Assembly (NCBI RefSeq): GCF_001895025.1
Contig: NZ_BCXI01000032.1
Location: 1-64,000, forward strand
Origin: Rhodococcus zopfii NBRC 100606 = JCM 9919
Lineage (GTDB): Bacteria; Actinomycetota; Actinomycetes; Mycobacteriales; Mycobacteriaceae
Direction of reading: 5' to 3'
DNA length: 64,000 nt
Part shown: positions 9,390 through 17,824 of the stretch, piece after piece
Numbering within the stretch: the stretch's first letter is position 1
How the letters are laid out: the number at the start of each line of letters is the position of its first letter
Notes under the pieces: generated by a model
The model's input: the letters and a program-made list of their open reading frames with translations, nothing else
Databases searched by the model: none
What the model was told of the DNA's origin: nothing
Position numbers and translations under genes: made by a program

Positions 9390-9430
9390 CGGGATCACAA
9401 CGCATTCGGGATCACACCGCATTCGGGATC
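9390..9430. repeat. 17-bp tandem repeat, about 2.4 copies
   Basis: Unit CGGGATCACAMCGCATT occurs twice head to tail (9390-9406 and 9407-9423, one difference), followed by CGGGATC. It lies in the gap between the convergent MFS and SGNH-hydrolase genes and touches neither. No function is apparent. Confidence 0.8.
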
Positions 9431-9434
9431 TTCG

Positions 9435-10151
9435 CTATTGCTCCCGCAGCGGGCCGACGGCTCGGGACATCCTCGCGCGCAGCGCCCGGACCATCTCGGT
9501 GGCCAGCACCGCGTGCCCGGTCATCGTGAAGTGGATCCGGTCGGTGCTGAGCAACTCCGGCCGCAGTCGCAGCGGGTGCTCCCACAGATCCAGCAGCACC
9601 GCGTCGTAGTCGGCGGCGAGCGTCCGGACCAGGTCGTTGACCGCCATGACACCGTCGCGGAGGGCGAGCATGTCGTCGCCGACGAACGCGTCGGCCAGGG
9701 TGAGCGTGGTGACGGTCGCACCGGTGGCACGAGCCGACGCGAACAGCGACTCGAGATTGCCGGCGGTCCGCCGCAGGTCGGGTCGGCCGGACCACAGGTC
9801 GTTGGAACCGCACGTGATGTGGACCAGGTCCGGCGCGAACTCCAGCACGGTGGACAGCTGGGTCTCGACCACCTGTCCGCTGGTGGCGCCCATGCGTCCG
9901 GTGTTGAGATACGCCAGGTCCGGATGTGTGGCGCGCAGGGCCCCGGCGACCCGATCGGCCCACGGCGCGGTCGTGTAGCCGGGGCTGGGATCGCCGATGC
10001 CCTCGGCGATCGAGTCGCCCATCACGGCATAGCGCGTCCACGGGGCGTCGGCGAGGAGTGCCGCCTGGACCCCGGCGGGGAGGCACATGGGATCCGTCGC
10101 CTCGGTCCAGCGCGATGCGGGGACGGCGGTGTCGGACATCGAGTTCGTCAT
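9435..10151 (-). CDS. SGNH/GDSL-family hydrolase
   Basis: 238 residues. Block I is YAVMGDSIAEG with the nucleophilic serine at about residue 47. Block III is ITCGSNDLW, with the oxyanion-hole asparagine. Block V is STDRIHFT, with the catalytic aspartate and histidine near residue 207. The middle block GATSGQ supplies the glycine. The family contains esterases, lipases and acyl-transfer enzymes; no signal peptide is seen, so the protein is probably cytoplasmic. The ATG at 10151 has GGAGGTCAGCC upstream. Transcription diverges from a TetR regulator 91 bases away across two palindromic operators, so expression is probably under that repressor and induced by a small ligand. Confidence 0.88.
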   Translation of the reverse strand: MTNSMSDTAVPASRWTEATDPMCLPAGVQAALLADAPWTRYAVMGDSIAEGIGDPSPGYTTAPWADRVAGALRATHPDLAYLNTGRMGATSGQVVETQLSTVLEFAPDLVHITCGSNDLWSGRPDLRRTAGNLESLFASARATGATVTTLTLADAFVGDDMLALRDGVMAVNDLVRTLAADYDAVLLDLWEHPLRLRPELLSTDRIHFTMTGHAVLATEMVRALRARMSRAVGPLREQ

Positions 10152-10180
10152 GGCTGACCTCCGTGTCGATGACAAAAGAG

Positions 10181-10220
10181 AGTACGATCGTTCGTACATA
10201 TGACAGTACGACCGTTCGTC
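10181..10220. promoter_or_regulatory. Tandem TetR-type operators
   Basis: Two copies of AGTACGAYCGTTCGTMC occur 24 bases apart (10181-10197 and 10205-10221). The first, GTACGATCGTTCGTAC, is an almost perfect 16-bp palindrome. They lie between the divergent SGNH hydrolase and TetR genes, where an autoregulating TetR repressor would bind. Confidence 0.8.
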
Positions 10221-10242
10221 CACTTCGGCAAGGCATGAGAGG

Positions 10243-10869
10243 ATGATTGCCGTGACGGAACCCGCCTCGACGTCCGACCTGCGGCTGCTCAAGGGCGCAC
10301 GCACACGCGCGACCATCACCCGGCACGCCGTCGACATCGCGTCGGTCGAGGGACTCACCGGCGTGAGCATCGGACGCCTCGCAACGGATCTCGGCCTCAG
10401 CAAGAGCGGCGTCGCGACGCTGTTCGGCAGCAAGGAGAACCTGCAGGTCGCCGCCGTCGACGCAGCCCGGGAGGTGTTCGTCGAGCGCATCGTCCGGCCG
10501 GCCCTGAGCGAACCTGCGGGCCTACCCCGACTCCGGGCACTGATCGACCGGTGGCTGGACTACGTGACCGAACCGGTGTTTCCCGGTGGCTGTTTCCGCG
10601 CCGCCACCCTCACCGAGTTCGACAGCCGTCCCGGACCGGTCCGCGACGCACTCGCCCGCGATCGCCGGGACTGGCTGGGTCTGCTGGCCGGTGAATACCG
10701 ACGCGCCCGCGAGGACGGAGCGGTCCCGGACCGCGACCCGGACGAGGCCGCTTTCGAGATCGACGCCGTCCTCGCGGCCACGAACACCGCACTGCGCCTG
10801 GACGATGCGCGCGCCGCTGCGACCGCCCGCTCGATCGTCGATCACATCCTGAACGCGAATCCGCGCTGA
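10243..10869 (+). CDS. TetR/AcrR-family transcriptional regulator
   Basis: 208 residues. The N-terminal helix-turn-helix is at about residues 30-60 (GLTGVSIGRLATDLGLSKSGVATLFGSKENL), with the typical YxxFxxKExL-type end modified to LFGSKENL. The ligand domain resembles the TetR_C_6/YsiA-like group (FPGGCFRAATLTEFDSRPGPVRDAL). It probably represses itself and the divergent hydrolase through the two operators upstream. ATG 10243 is directly after GAGAGG; GTG 10252, nine bases further on, has better spacing to that site and may be the real start (205 residues). Confidence 0.9.
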   Translation: MIAVTEPASTSDLRLLKGARTRATITRHAVDIASVEGLTGVSIGRLATDLGLSKSGVATLFGSKENLQVAAVDAAREVFVERIVRPALSEPAGLPRLRALIDRWLDYVTEPVFPGGCFRAATLTEFDSRPGPVRDALARDRRDWLGLLAGEYRRAREDGAVPDRDPDEAAFEIDAVLAATNTALRLDDARAAATARSIVDHILNANPR

Positions 10870-10899
10870 GCGGCAGTCAGCGCTGGCGATCCGCGGACG

Positions 10900-11346
10900 C
10901 TACCGTGCGCGGACACTCCGCGGCGCAAGCAGCACCCCGGCCGCAATCATGGCGACGGCCAGCGCGAAGTGCAGCCAATTGTCCGCGGTGTTGACAGGAA
11001 CGAAATTCGCGGAACTGTCCATGTCGATCACCAATCCATATACCCACAGCACCGCGTAGATCACGCCACCACCGACGAGGAATGCCCGGGCGGAGGAGAC
11101 GGTGCGCGCCATCGCGAGTCCGGCCACCCCGAAGAGCAGGTGCACGATGTTGTGGAGGATCGAGACGTTGAACACGCCGAGCAGCATCGCTTCGGAGTGA
11201 TGGCCGGCGAAGGTCATGGTGTCGTAGTCGGTCGTGATTCCCGGAATGAACCCGAGAACGCCGACGAGGAGGAACAGCGCACCCACCACCAGGGCGGCGG
11301 TCTGCACAGGTGTGCGCGTCATATTTCGTGTTGCGTGCTCGGCCAT
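10900..11346 (-). CDS. DUF4383 four-helix membrane protein
   Basis: 148 residues with four hydrophobic helices (ALVVGALFLLVGVLGFIPGI, NIVHLLFGVAGLAMAR, FLVGGGVIYAVLWVYGLVI, WLHFALAVAMIAAGVLL). The HNIVHLLFG motif in helix 2 and the NWLHFAL motif in helix 4 are characteristic of DUF4383, a common actinobacterial inner-membrane protein of unknown function. The ATG at 11346 has GAAGGG upstream. It is divergent from lhr, separated by about 160 bases, and convergent with the TetR gene. Confidence 0.82.
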   Translation of the reverse strand: MAEHATRNMTRTPVQTAALVVGALFLLVGVLGFIPGITTDYDTMTFAGHHSEAMLLGVFNVSILHNIVHLLFGVAGLAMARTVSSARAFLVGGGVIYAVLWVYGLVIDMDSSANFVPVNTADNWLHFALAVAMIAAGVLLAPRSVRAR

Positions 11347-11507
11347 GATGGTTCCCTTCTTTCGAGTTCTGCCGGCGGGCGAACTCTCGTGCGTTCGGGA
11401 TCGGGAAGAGCGCTGCAGGGACCTCCGTGGCCTACCCGGGGGGACAGCCGGACAAACCTGCGTGAGTGCACACCCGGGATGTCGGACCCCGGGTGCACCA
11501 TGGACGA

Positions 11508-14500
11508 GTGACCGACCTCGTCCTCGACCGCTTCTCCGCGCCCACCCGCGAGTGGTTCGCGGGCGCGTTCGCGGCGCCCACCGCCGCCCAGATGGGGGCG
11601 TGGGAGGCGATCTCGTCGGGGCAACACACCCTGGTGGTCGCCCCGACGGGCTCCGGCAAGACGCTCTCGGCGTTCCTGTGGTCCCTCGACCGGTTGGCGG
11701 CCGCACCCCGGGACACCCGCGGCACCCGGGTCCTGTACGTCTCGCCGCTCAAGGCACTGGCCGTCGACATCGAGCGGAACCTGCGCTCCCCGCTGGTCGG
11801 AATCACCCAGACCGCGAAACGCCTCGGCTCGGATCCGCCGGAGATCACGGTCGGAGTGCGCTCGGGCGACACCTCCCCTGCAGACCGGCGCAAGCTCGTC
11901 CAGAAGCCGCCGGACATTCTCATCACCACTCCCGAGTCGCTGTTCCTCATGCTCACCTCCGCGGCCCGCAGCACCCTCGCGACGGTCGAGACCGTGATCA
12001 TCGACGAGGTACACGCGGTCGCGGCGACCAAACGCGGCGCGCACCTCGCAATCTCCCTCGAACGACTCGACCTGCTCCTTCCGCGGCCGGCGCAGCGGAT
12101 CGGCCTGTCCGCGACGGTGCGCCCCCACGAGGAGGTCGGCCGGTTCCTGACGGGGCAGTCACCGATCCGGATCGTCGCACCCCCGGCGACCAAGACCTGG
12201 GACCTCACCGTCCGGGTGCCGGTGGAGGACATGACCGAACTCGGCGTCGCAGCACCGGACGAGGATTCCCTCTCCGCCACCCCGCAGGCGGGGTCCATCT
12301 GGCCGCACGTCGAGGAACAACTCGTCGACCTCATCACCGCACACCGATCGACGATCGTGTTCGCGAACTCGCGCCGCCTCGCCGAGCGACTGACGGCGCG
12401 GCTCAACGAGATCCACGCCGAACGCGTCGGCACCGCCGTGGACCGGGAACCCAGACCACCCGCGCAGATCGGCGCGCCGACCGAGGTGAGCTACGGCGCC
12501 GAACCACTCCTGGCCCGCGCGCACCACGGCTCGGTGAGCAAAGACCAGCGCGCGTTGATCGAGGACGACCTCAAATCGGGTCGGCTCGCGTGCGTCGTCG
12601 CGACGTCGAGCCTCGAACTCGGCATCGACATGGGCGCGGTCGACCTCGTGATCCAGGTGGAGGCCCCGCCCTCGGTCGCCAGTGGACTGCAACGCGTCGG
12701 CCGCGCCGGCCACCAGGTCGGCGAGGTCTCGCGCGGCGTGCTGTTCCCCAAGCACCGCACCGACCTGATCCACTGCGCGGTCACCGTCGAACGGATGGTC
12801 GCGGGCCGGATCGAAGCGCTTCAGGTGCCCGCGAACCCGCTGGACGTGCTGGCGCAGCAGACCGTGGCCGCGGCAGCGCTCGAACCGCTCGACATCGACG
12901 AGTGGTTCGACACCGTGCGCCGCACCGGATCGTTCGCCACGCTCCCACGCTCGGCGTACGAATCCACCCTGGACCTGCTCGCCGGCCGCTACCCTTCGGA
13001 CGAATTCGCCGAACTGCGACCGCGTCTGGTGTGGGACCGCACCGACGGAACCCTCACCGGACGCCCCGGAGCGCAGCGCCTCGCGGTCACCTCCGGCGGA
13101 ACGATCCCCGACCGCGGCCTGTTCACCGTCTACATGGTTGGCGAGAAGGCCACGCGGGTCGGCGAACTCGACGAGGAGATGGTGTACGAGTCGCGAGTCG
13201 GCGACGTCTTCGCGCTCGGCGCGACCAGCTGGCGGATCGAGGAGATCACCTTCGACCGCGTGCTGGTCTCCCCCGCCTACGGACGGCCCGGCCGGTTGCC
13301 GTTCTGGCACGGCGACGGGCAGGGCAGGCCCGCCGAACTCGGCGCCGCCCTCGGCGCGTTCGTCCGCGAACTGGGCCACGCCACCCCCGAGGTCGCCGAA
13401 ACACGCTGCAAGGAAGGTGGACTCGACCACAACGCCACCACCAACCTGATCCGGCTGCTCGACGAGCAGCGCTCCGCGACCGGGCACCTGCCCACCGACC
13501 GCACGCTTGTGGTCGAACGGTTCCGCGACGAGCTCGGCGACTGGCGACTGGTGCTGCACTCGCCGTTCGGGTTGCGGGTGCACGCTCCGTGGGCACTCGC
13601 GGTCGGCGCGCGCCTGCAGGATCGGTACGGCGTCGAAGCGAGTCCGACGGCCTCCGACGACGGCATCATCGTCCGGTTGCCCGACACCGCGGACGATCCG
13701 CCCGGCGCGGAGATCTTCGTGTTCGACCGCGACGAAATCGAGGACCTGGTGACCGAGCAGGTGGGCGGATCGGCGCTGTTCGCGTCCCGCTTCCGCGAGT
13801 GCGCGGCACGGGCTCTGCTGCTGCCGCGCCGCAACCCCGGCAAGCGCGCACCGCTGTGGCAGCAGCGGCAACGTTCGGCCCAGTTGCTGGACGTGGCACG
13901 CCGGTACCCGACGTTCCCGATCCTGCTCGAGACGGTCCGCGAGTGCCTGCAGGACGTCTACGACCTGCCTGCGCTGCGAGATCTGTTCGGCCGCATCGCG
14001 CGTCGGCAGATCCGCCTGGTGGACGTCGAGACCGCCACCGCGTCCCCGTTCGCGAGCTCGCTGCTGTTCGACTACGTCGGCGCGTTCCTCTACGAGGGCG
14101 ACAGTCCCCTCGCCGAACGCCGCGCGGCCGCGCTGTCGCTCGACTCGTCGTTGCTGGCCGAACTGCTCGGCCGCGTCGAGTTGCGGGAACTCCTCGACGC
14201 CGACGTCATCGTCGCGGCCGAACACGAACTGCAACGACTGGTGCCGGACCGGCGCGCCCGCGACGCCGAGGGGGTCGCGGACCTGCTGCGGCTGCTCGGG
14301 CCGCTGACCTCCGCGGAACTGCGCGAGCGCACCACCGCCGACCCGGCGGGGTGGGTTTCCGATCTGGCCGGGCAGAACCGGGTGCTGGAGGTGTCGTTCG
14401 CCGGCGCCCTGTGGTGGGCCGCGATCGAGGACGCATCCCGGCTGCGCGACGCCCTCGGTGTGCCGCTGCCGATCGGTGTCCCCGCGGCGTTCGTCGAACC

Positions 14501-16037
14501 GGTCGCCGATCCGCTCGGCGACCTGATCGGGCGGTTCGCCCGCACCCACGGACCGTTCACCACCGCGGAGGCCGCGGAGCGGTTCGGTCTCGGCGCCGCC
14601 GTCGTGCAGGACATCCTGCGTCGCCTGGCCGACGAGAAACGCGTCACGACAGGAGAATTCCGGCCCGGCGCGACGGGAGCGGAGTGGTGCGACACGGAGG
14701 TGCTGCGGCGACTGCGGCGCCGATCCCTGGCCGCGGCGCGACAGGAGGTGGAACCGGTCAGCACCGCGACCCTCGGCCGCTTCCTGCCCGCGTGGCACAG
14801 CATCGGCGGCGGGTTGCGCGGCATCGACGGCGTCGCGGCCGTCGTCGACCAGCTCGCCGGGTTCCCGGTGCCGGCCAGTGCCCTCGAGCCGCTCGTGCTC
14901 GCGCCCCGGGTGCGGGACTACTCCCCCGCGATGCTCGACGAATTGACCGCGACCGGGGAGGTGCTGTGGTCGGGGGCCGGCTCGATCTCGGGCAAGGACG
15001 GCTGGGTGTGCCTGCACCCGGCCGACGCCGCGGCGACCACCCTCGCACCGCCCACCGACATCGAGCTGGGCGACACCCACCGGGCGATCCTCGACGCGCT
15101 GGCCGGCGGCGGCGGATTCTTCTTCCGTCAGCTCGCCGACGCGCTGGCCGCGCAGGGCCTCGAGGTCACCGACGCGAGTGCCGCCGCGGCCCTGTGGGAT
15201 CTGGTGTGGGCGGGACACATCGGCGGCGACACCCTCGCCCCGCTGCGCGCCCTGATCGGCGACACCTCCCGCGCCACACCGGCACACCGCGTCCCGCGCC
15301 GGGCGCCGCGTTCGCGCATGTACCGGGCCCGGCCGGTGTTGCCGGCGCGGACCGGGCCGCCGACGGTGGGCGGGCGGTGGGCGCTGCTGCCGGAACCGGA
15401 ACCGCAGTCGACGGTGCGCGCCCACGCGACCGCCGAGCTGCTGCTCGAACGGTACGGGGTGGTGACGCGAGGGGCCGTAGCCGGTGAGTCCGTGCCGGGC
15501 GGCTTCGCGCTGATGTACAAGGTGCTCGCCCGTTTCGAGGAATCCGGTCGCTGCCGGCGCGGCTACTTCGTCGATTCGCTCGGCGGTGCCCAGTTCTCGA
15601 CACCCGAGGTCGTCGACCGACTGCGGTCCTACGGCGAGTCCCTCGAGGGCCGCCACGCCGAGACCCCGACGGTGACGCTCGCAGCGTGCGACCCCGCCAA
15701 CCCGTACGGCGCGGCACTGCCGTGGCCGGCGCCGCGCGCCGACGACACCACGCGGCACCGCCCGGGACGCAAGGCCGGCGGCCTGGTGGTGCTGGTCGAC
15801 GGGAAGCTGGTGCTCTTCGTGGAGCGTGGCGGCCGTACCGTCCTGACGTTCGACGACGATCCCGGTGTGCTGCGAGGGGCGTGCGCGTCGCTCGCAGCCA
15901 CCGTCAAGCGAGGCGGCGTCGACAAGATCGTGGTCGAGAAGGTCGACGGACTCTCGATCCACGGTCACGACTTCGCGGGGCTGCTCTCCGAGGCCGGGTT
16001 CTCGGCGACGCCGCGCGGCTACCGGTTACGGGCCTGA
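11508..16037 (+). CDS. lhr: Lhr ATP-dependent DNA helicase
   Basis: 1509 residues, close to the M. tuberculosis Lhr length. Superfamily 2 motifs are visible: motif I APTGSGKT (about residues 45-52), motif II DEVH in VIIDEVHAV, motif III GLSATV, motif IV-VI region TSSLELGIDMG and QRVGRAGH. After the helicase core come the winged-helix and Lhr-specific beta domains, then the long actinobacterial-type C-terminal domain. Lhr is a 3'-5' single-strand DNA translocase that unwinds RNA:DNA hybrids in repair. The start is GTG 11508; the Shine-Dalgarno is weak (CACCATGGACGA), and an in-frame extension to 11466 exists. It is followed after 1 base by nei2, the same pairing as Rv3296-Rv3297. Confidence 0.95.
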   Translation: MTDLVLDRFSAPTREWFAGAFAAPTAAQMGAWEAISSGQHTLVVAPTGSGKTLSAFLWSLDRLAAAPRDTRGTRVLYVSPLKALAVDIERNLRSPLVGITQTAKRLGSDPPEITVGVRSGDTSPADRRKLVQKPPDILITTPESLFLMLTSAARSTLATVETVIIDEVHAVAATKRGAHLAISLERLDLLLPRPAQRIGLSATVRPHEEVGRFLTGQSPIRIVAPPATKTWDLTVRVPVEDMTELGVAAPDEDSLSATPQAGSIWPHVEEQLVDLITAHRSTIVFANSRRLAERLTARLNEIHAERVGTAVDREPRPPAQIGAPTEVSYGAEPLLARAHHGSVSKDQRALIEDDLKSGRLACVVATSSLELGIDMGAVDLVIQVEAPPSVASGLQRVGRAGHQVGEVSRGVLFPKHRTDLIHCAVTVERMVAGRIEALQVPANPLDVLAQQTVAAAALEPLDIDEWFDTVRRTGSFATLPRSAYESTLDLLAGRYPSDEFAELRPRLVWDRTDGTLTGRPGAQRLAVTSGGTIPDRGLFTVYMVGEKATRVGELDEEMVYESRVGDVFALGATSWRIEEITFDRVLVSPAYGRPGRLPFWHGDGQGRPAELGAALGAFVRELGHATPEVAETRCKEGGLDHNATTNLIRLLDEQRSATGHLPTDRTLVVERFRDELGDWRLVLHSPFGLRVHAPWALAVGARLQDRYGVEASPTASDDGIIVRLPDTADDPPGAEIFVFDRDEIEDLVTEQVGGSALFASRFRECAARALLLPRRNPGKRAPLWQQRQRSAQLLDVARRYPTFPILLETVRECLQDVYDLPALRDLFGRIARRQIRLVDVETATASPFASSLLFDYVGAFLYEGDSPLAERRAAALSLDSSLLAELLGRVELRELLDADVIVAAEHELQRLVPDRRARDAEGVADLLRLLGPLTSAELRERTTADPAGWVSDLAGQNRVLEVSFAGALWWAAIEDASRLRDALGVPLPIGVPAAFVEPVADPLGDLIGRFARTHGPFTTAEAAERFGLGAAVVQDILRRLADEKRVTTGEFRPGATGAEWCDTEVLRRLRRRSLAAARQEVEPVSTATLGRFLPAWHSIGGGLRGIDGVAAVVDQLAGFPVPASALEPLVLAPRVRDYSPAMLDELTATGEVLWSGAGSISGKDGWVCLHPADAAATTLAPPTDIELGDTHRAILDALAGGGGFFFRQLADALAAQGLEVTDASAAAALWDLVWAGHIGGDTLAPLRALIGDTSRATPAHRVPRRAPRSRMYRARPVLPARTGPPTVGGRWALLPEPEPQSTVRAHATAELLLERYGVVTRGAVAGESVPGGFALMYKVLARFEESGRCRRGYFVDSLGGAQFSTPEVVDRLRSYGESLEGRHAETPTVTLAACDPANPYGAALPWPAPRADDTTRHRPGRKAGGLVVLVDGKLVLFVERGGRTVLTFDDDPGVLRGACASLAATVKRGGVDKIVVEKVDGLSIHGHDFAGLLSEAGFSATPRGYRLRA

Positions 16038-16038
16038 C

Positions 16039-16836
16039 ATGCCCGAAGGCGACACGGTGTATCGGACCGCGGCGCGGCTGCAGGCGGCACTGTCGGGAAA
16101 AACCCTGACGCGCTCCGATTTCCGGGTTCCTCGCTACGCCACCGTGGATTTGTCCGGCGCGGAGGTGGTGGGGACCGTCGCCTACGGCAAACACATCCTG
16201 ACGCGCTTACCCGAGCACACGGTGCACACACACCTGATGATGGACGGTGAATGGCAGGTCTACGCCCGCGGCGCACGGTGGCGAAAACCAGCGTTCCGGG
16301 CGCGCCTGATCCTCGAGACGGCCGATGTGCAGGCGGTCGGTTTCGACCTCGGGATCGTCGAGGTTCTCCCGCGGGATCGAGAGTCCGACGCCATCGGGCA
16401 TCTGGGACCGGACCTGCTCGGCCCGCTGTGGGATCCGGATCCGGCCGCCGCCAATCTCGCTCGCGACCCCGCACGGCCCATCGGACTGGCCCTGCTCGAT
16501 CAGCGGGTCCTCGCCGGTATCGGGAACGTGTACCGCAGTGAGCTGTGCTTCCTGCGCGGGGTGCATCCCGGGGCGTCCGTCGCCGACGCGGGCGATCCCG
16601 CCGCCTGGGTGGACCTGGCGCACCGGCTGCTCGTCGCGAACCGCGACCGCGCCGTGCGCGTCACCACCGGCGACCGCCGGCCCGGCCGGAACCTGTGGGT
16701 GTACGGGCGGGCCGGGCAACCGTGCCGGCGCTGCGGAACCACCGTGGTGTCCGGGTCGCTGGGCGCGTCGACCGACCCGGAGCGGGTGTTCTACCGCTGC
16801 CCGTCCTGCCAGCCGGGCCTGCCGGGGCAGCATTGA
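16039..16836 (+). CDS. nei2: Endonuclease VIII-type DNA glycosylase (Nei2)
   Basis: 265 residues of the Fpg/Nei family. The N-terminus MPEGDTV exposes the catalytic proline-2 after Met removal and glutamate-3. The H2TH region is LLDQRVLAGIGNVYRSELCF. The C-terminal zinc finger has cysteines in PCRRCGTT and YRCPSC. The enzyme excises oxidised pyrimidines and cuts by beta,delta-elimination. The ATG starts 1 base after the lhr stop (TGACATG), so the two repair genes are very likely one transcript. Identity as Nei rather than Fpg rests on PEGD in place of PELP and on the lhr linkage. Confidence 0.92.
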   Translation: MPEGDTVYRTAARLQAALSGKTLTRSDFRVPRYATVDLSGAEVVGTVAYGKHILTRLPEHTVHTHLMMDGEWQVYARGARWRKPAFRARLILETADVQAVGFDLGIVEVLPRDRESDAIGHLGPDLLGPLWDPDPAAANLARDPARPIGLALLDQRVLAGIGNVYRSELCFLRGVHPGASVADAGDPAAWVDLAHRLLVANRDRAVRVTTGDRRPGRNLWVYGRAGQPCRRCGTTVVSGSLGASTDPERVFYRCPSCQPGLPGQH

Positions 16837-16872
16837 GCGGGGCACCATTGCGGGGACTCGGGGTGCTGCAAC

Positions 16873-17130
16873 TCAGTGATCCCGCAGCGCCTTGATCAGC
16901 TCACTCTTGCGTTTCGACGAATAGCCGCTCAGCCCGATCTCCTTGGCGCGCTTCTTCAATTCCGCGACGGTCCAGTCCTCGTACGAACCGGACTTGCCTC
17001 CTTTGCGTCCCACCGACGACCGGCCGCGCGAGGCGGCGGCATTGGAGATCCGTGCGGCCTTCTCCTTCGAGGCGCCGTCGTCGCGCAGATCCTGGTACAG
17101 CTTCTCGTCCTTGATCGACGACCTCGGCAT
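16873..17130 (-). CDS. Small SAP/Rho_N-like DNA-binding protein (DUF7218-type)
   Basis: 85 residues, very basic. The N-terminus MPRSSIKDEKLYQDLRDDG is typical of the plasmid-stabilisation-like DUF7218 proteins. The C-terminal half (WTVAELKKRAKEIGLSGYSS, then KSELIKALRDH) matches the SAP/Rho N-terminal helix-loop-helix that binds nucleic acid. The ATG at 17130 has GAAAGGGGAATGCG upstream. It is convergent with nei2. A nucleoid-associated or DNA-protection role is plausible, but I infer it only from the domain. Confidence 0.8.
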   Translation of the reverse strand: MPRSSIKDEKLYQDLRDDGASKEKAARISNAAASRGRSSVGRKGGKSGSYEDWTVAELKKRAKEIGLSGYSSKRKSELIKALRDH

Positions 17131-17177
17131 CGCATTCCCCTTTCTTCCGGCGAACGGATACCCATCGTGGCGCGCGT

Positions 17178-17774
17178 CTATGCGCGGCCGGCGTGTTCGA
17201 CCAGGCTGACGCAGTGCTGCACGAGCGTCTCGCGCGGCACGGTCACGGTGCCGTCCAGGTAGCCCATGAACAGGCTCGTCAGCGCACCGACGACACCGAC
17301 GGCGACCATGTGCCGCTTCTCGGGGTCCGGGATCATCGTGAGCTGCTGCTGTACGAGCGTGACGAAGGCCGGGGCGAGTTCGACGCCGCTGGTGCCGATC
17401 GCGGGTTCGCGCAGCGGCGCCAGCAGCAGCACCCGCCCCATCGCCGGTTCGTCGACCATCAGCTCGACGAACGCGCGGACCGCCGCGTCGGCCCGCGATT
17501 CGGCCGGGGCTCCGGCGACCGCGGTGACGAGTGCGTCGCGCGCGCGGTCACCGACCTCGTCGTAGACGGCGCGGACGAACGTGTCCCGATCGCCGAAGCT
17601 TTCGTAGAAGTACCGTTCGGTCAGTCCGGCGGCGCGGCACACCGCGCGGACATTCGAGGCTGCCCGGTCGACCGCACCGAGCAGCTGTATTCCTGCCGTG
17701 AGCAGGGCCTCGCGCCGAACGCGGCGACGCTCCTCGAGGGCGGTTCCCGCCCAGCTTCGGCGCGTTGTCTCCAC
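17178..17774 (-). CDS. TetR-family transcriptional regulator
   Basis: 198 residues. The N-terminal helix-turn-helix includes ASNVRAVCRAAGLTERYFYESFGDRDTF, with the canonical YFYE.F.D+..F TetR ending at about residue 60. The C-terminal helical domain is unclassified. It is divergent from the MpaB-type oxygenase with about 50 bases between starts, so that gene is the probable target. Divergent TetR/DUF2236 pairs are common in mycolate actinobacteria. The ATG at 17774 is used. Confidence 0.88.
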   Translation of the reverse strand: METTRRSWAGTALEERRRVRREALLTAGIQLLGAVDRAASNVRAVCRAAGLTERYFYESFGDRDTFVRAVYDEVGDRARDALVTAVAGAPAESRADAAVRAFVELMVDEPAMGRVLLLAPLREPAIGTSGVELAPAFVTLVQQQLTMIPDPEKRHMVAVGVVGALTSLFMGYLDGTVTVPRETLVQHCVSLVEHAGRA

Positions 17775-17789
17775 AGCTCAATCCTGTCA

Positions 17790-17818
17790 TTGACCCCTGC
17801 GCGGGGGAATCCTACTCT
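17790..17818 (+). promoter_or_regulatory. Sigma-70-like promoter, predicted leaderless transcript
   Basis: TTGACC (17790-17795) and TACTCT (17813-17818) are separated by 17 bases. The expected transcription start falls at about 17825, the A of the oxygenase ATG, so the mRNA would have almost no leader. No Shine-Dalgarno is present, consistent with leaderless initiation. Confidence 0.55.
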
Positions 17819-17824
17819 GACAAT

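Noticed and set aside
12159-15968. Minus-strand open frame of about 1270 residues opposite lhr
   Set aside because: It mirrors lhr in a GC-rich gene; composition is Arg/Gly/His-rich with no domain, while the plus strand has full helicase motifs.
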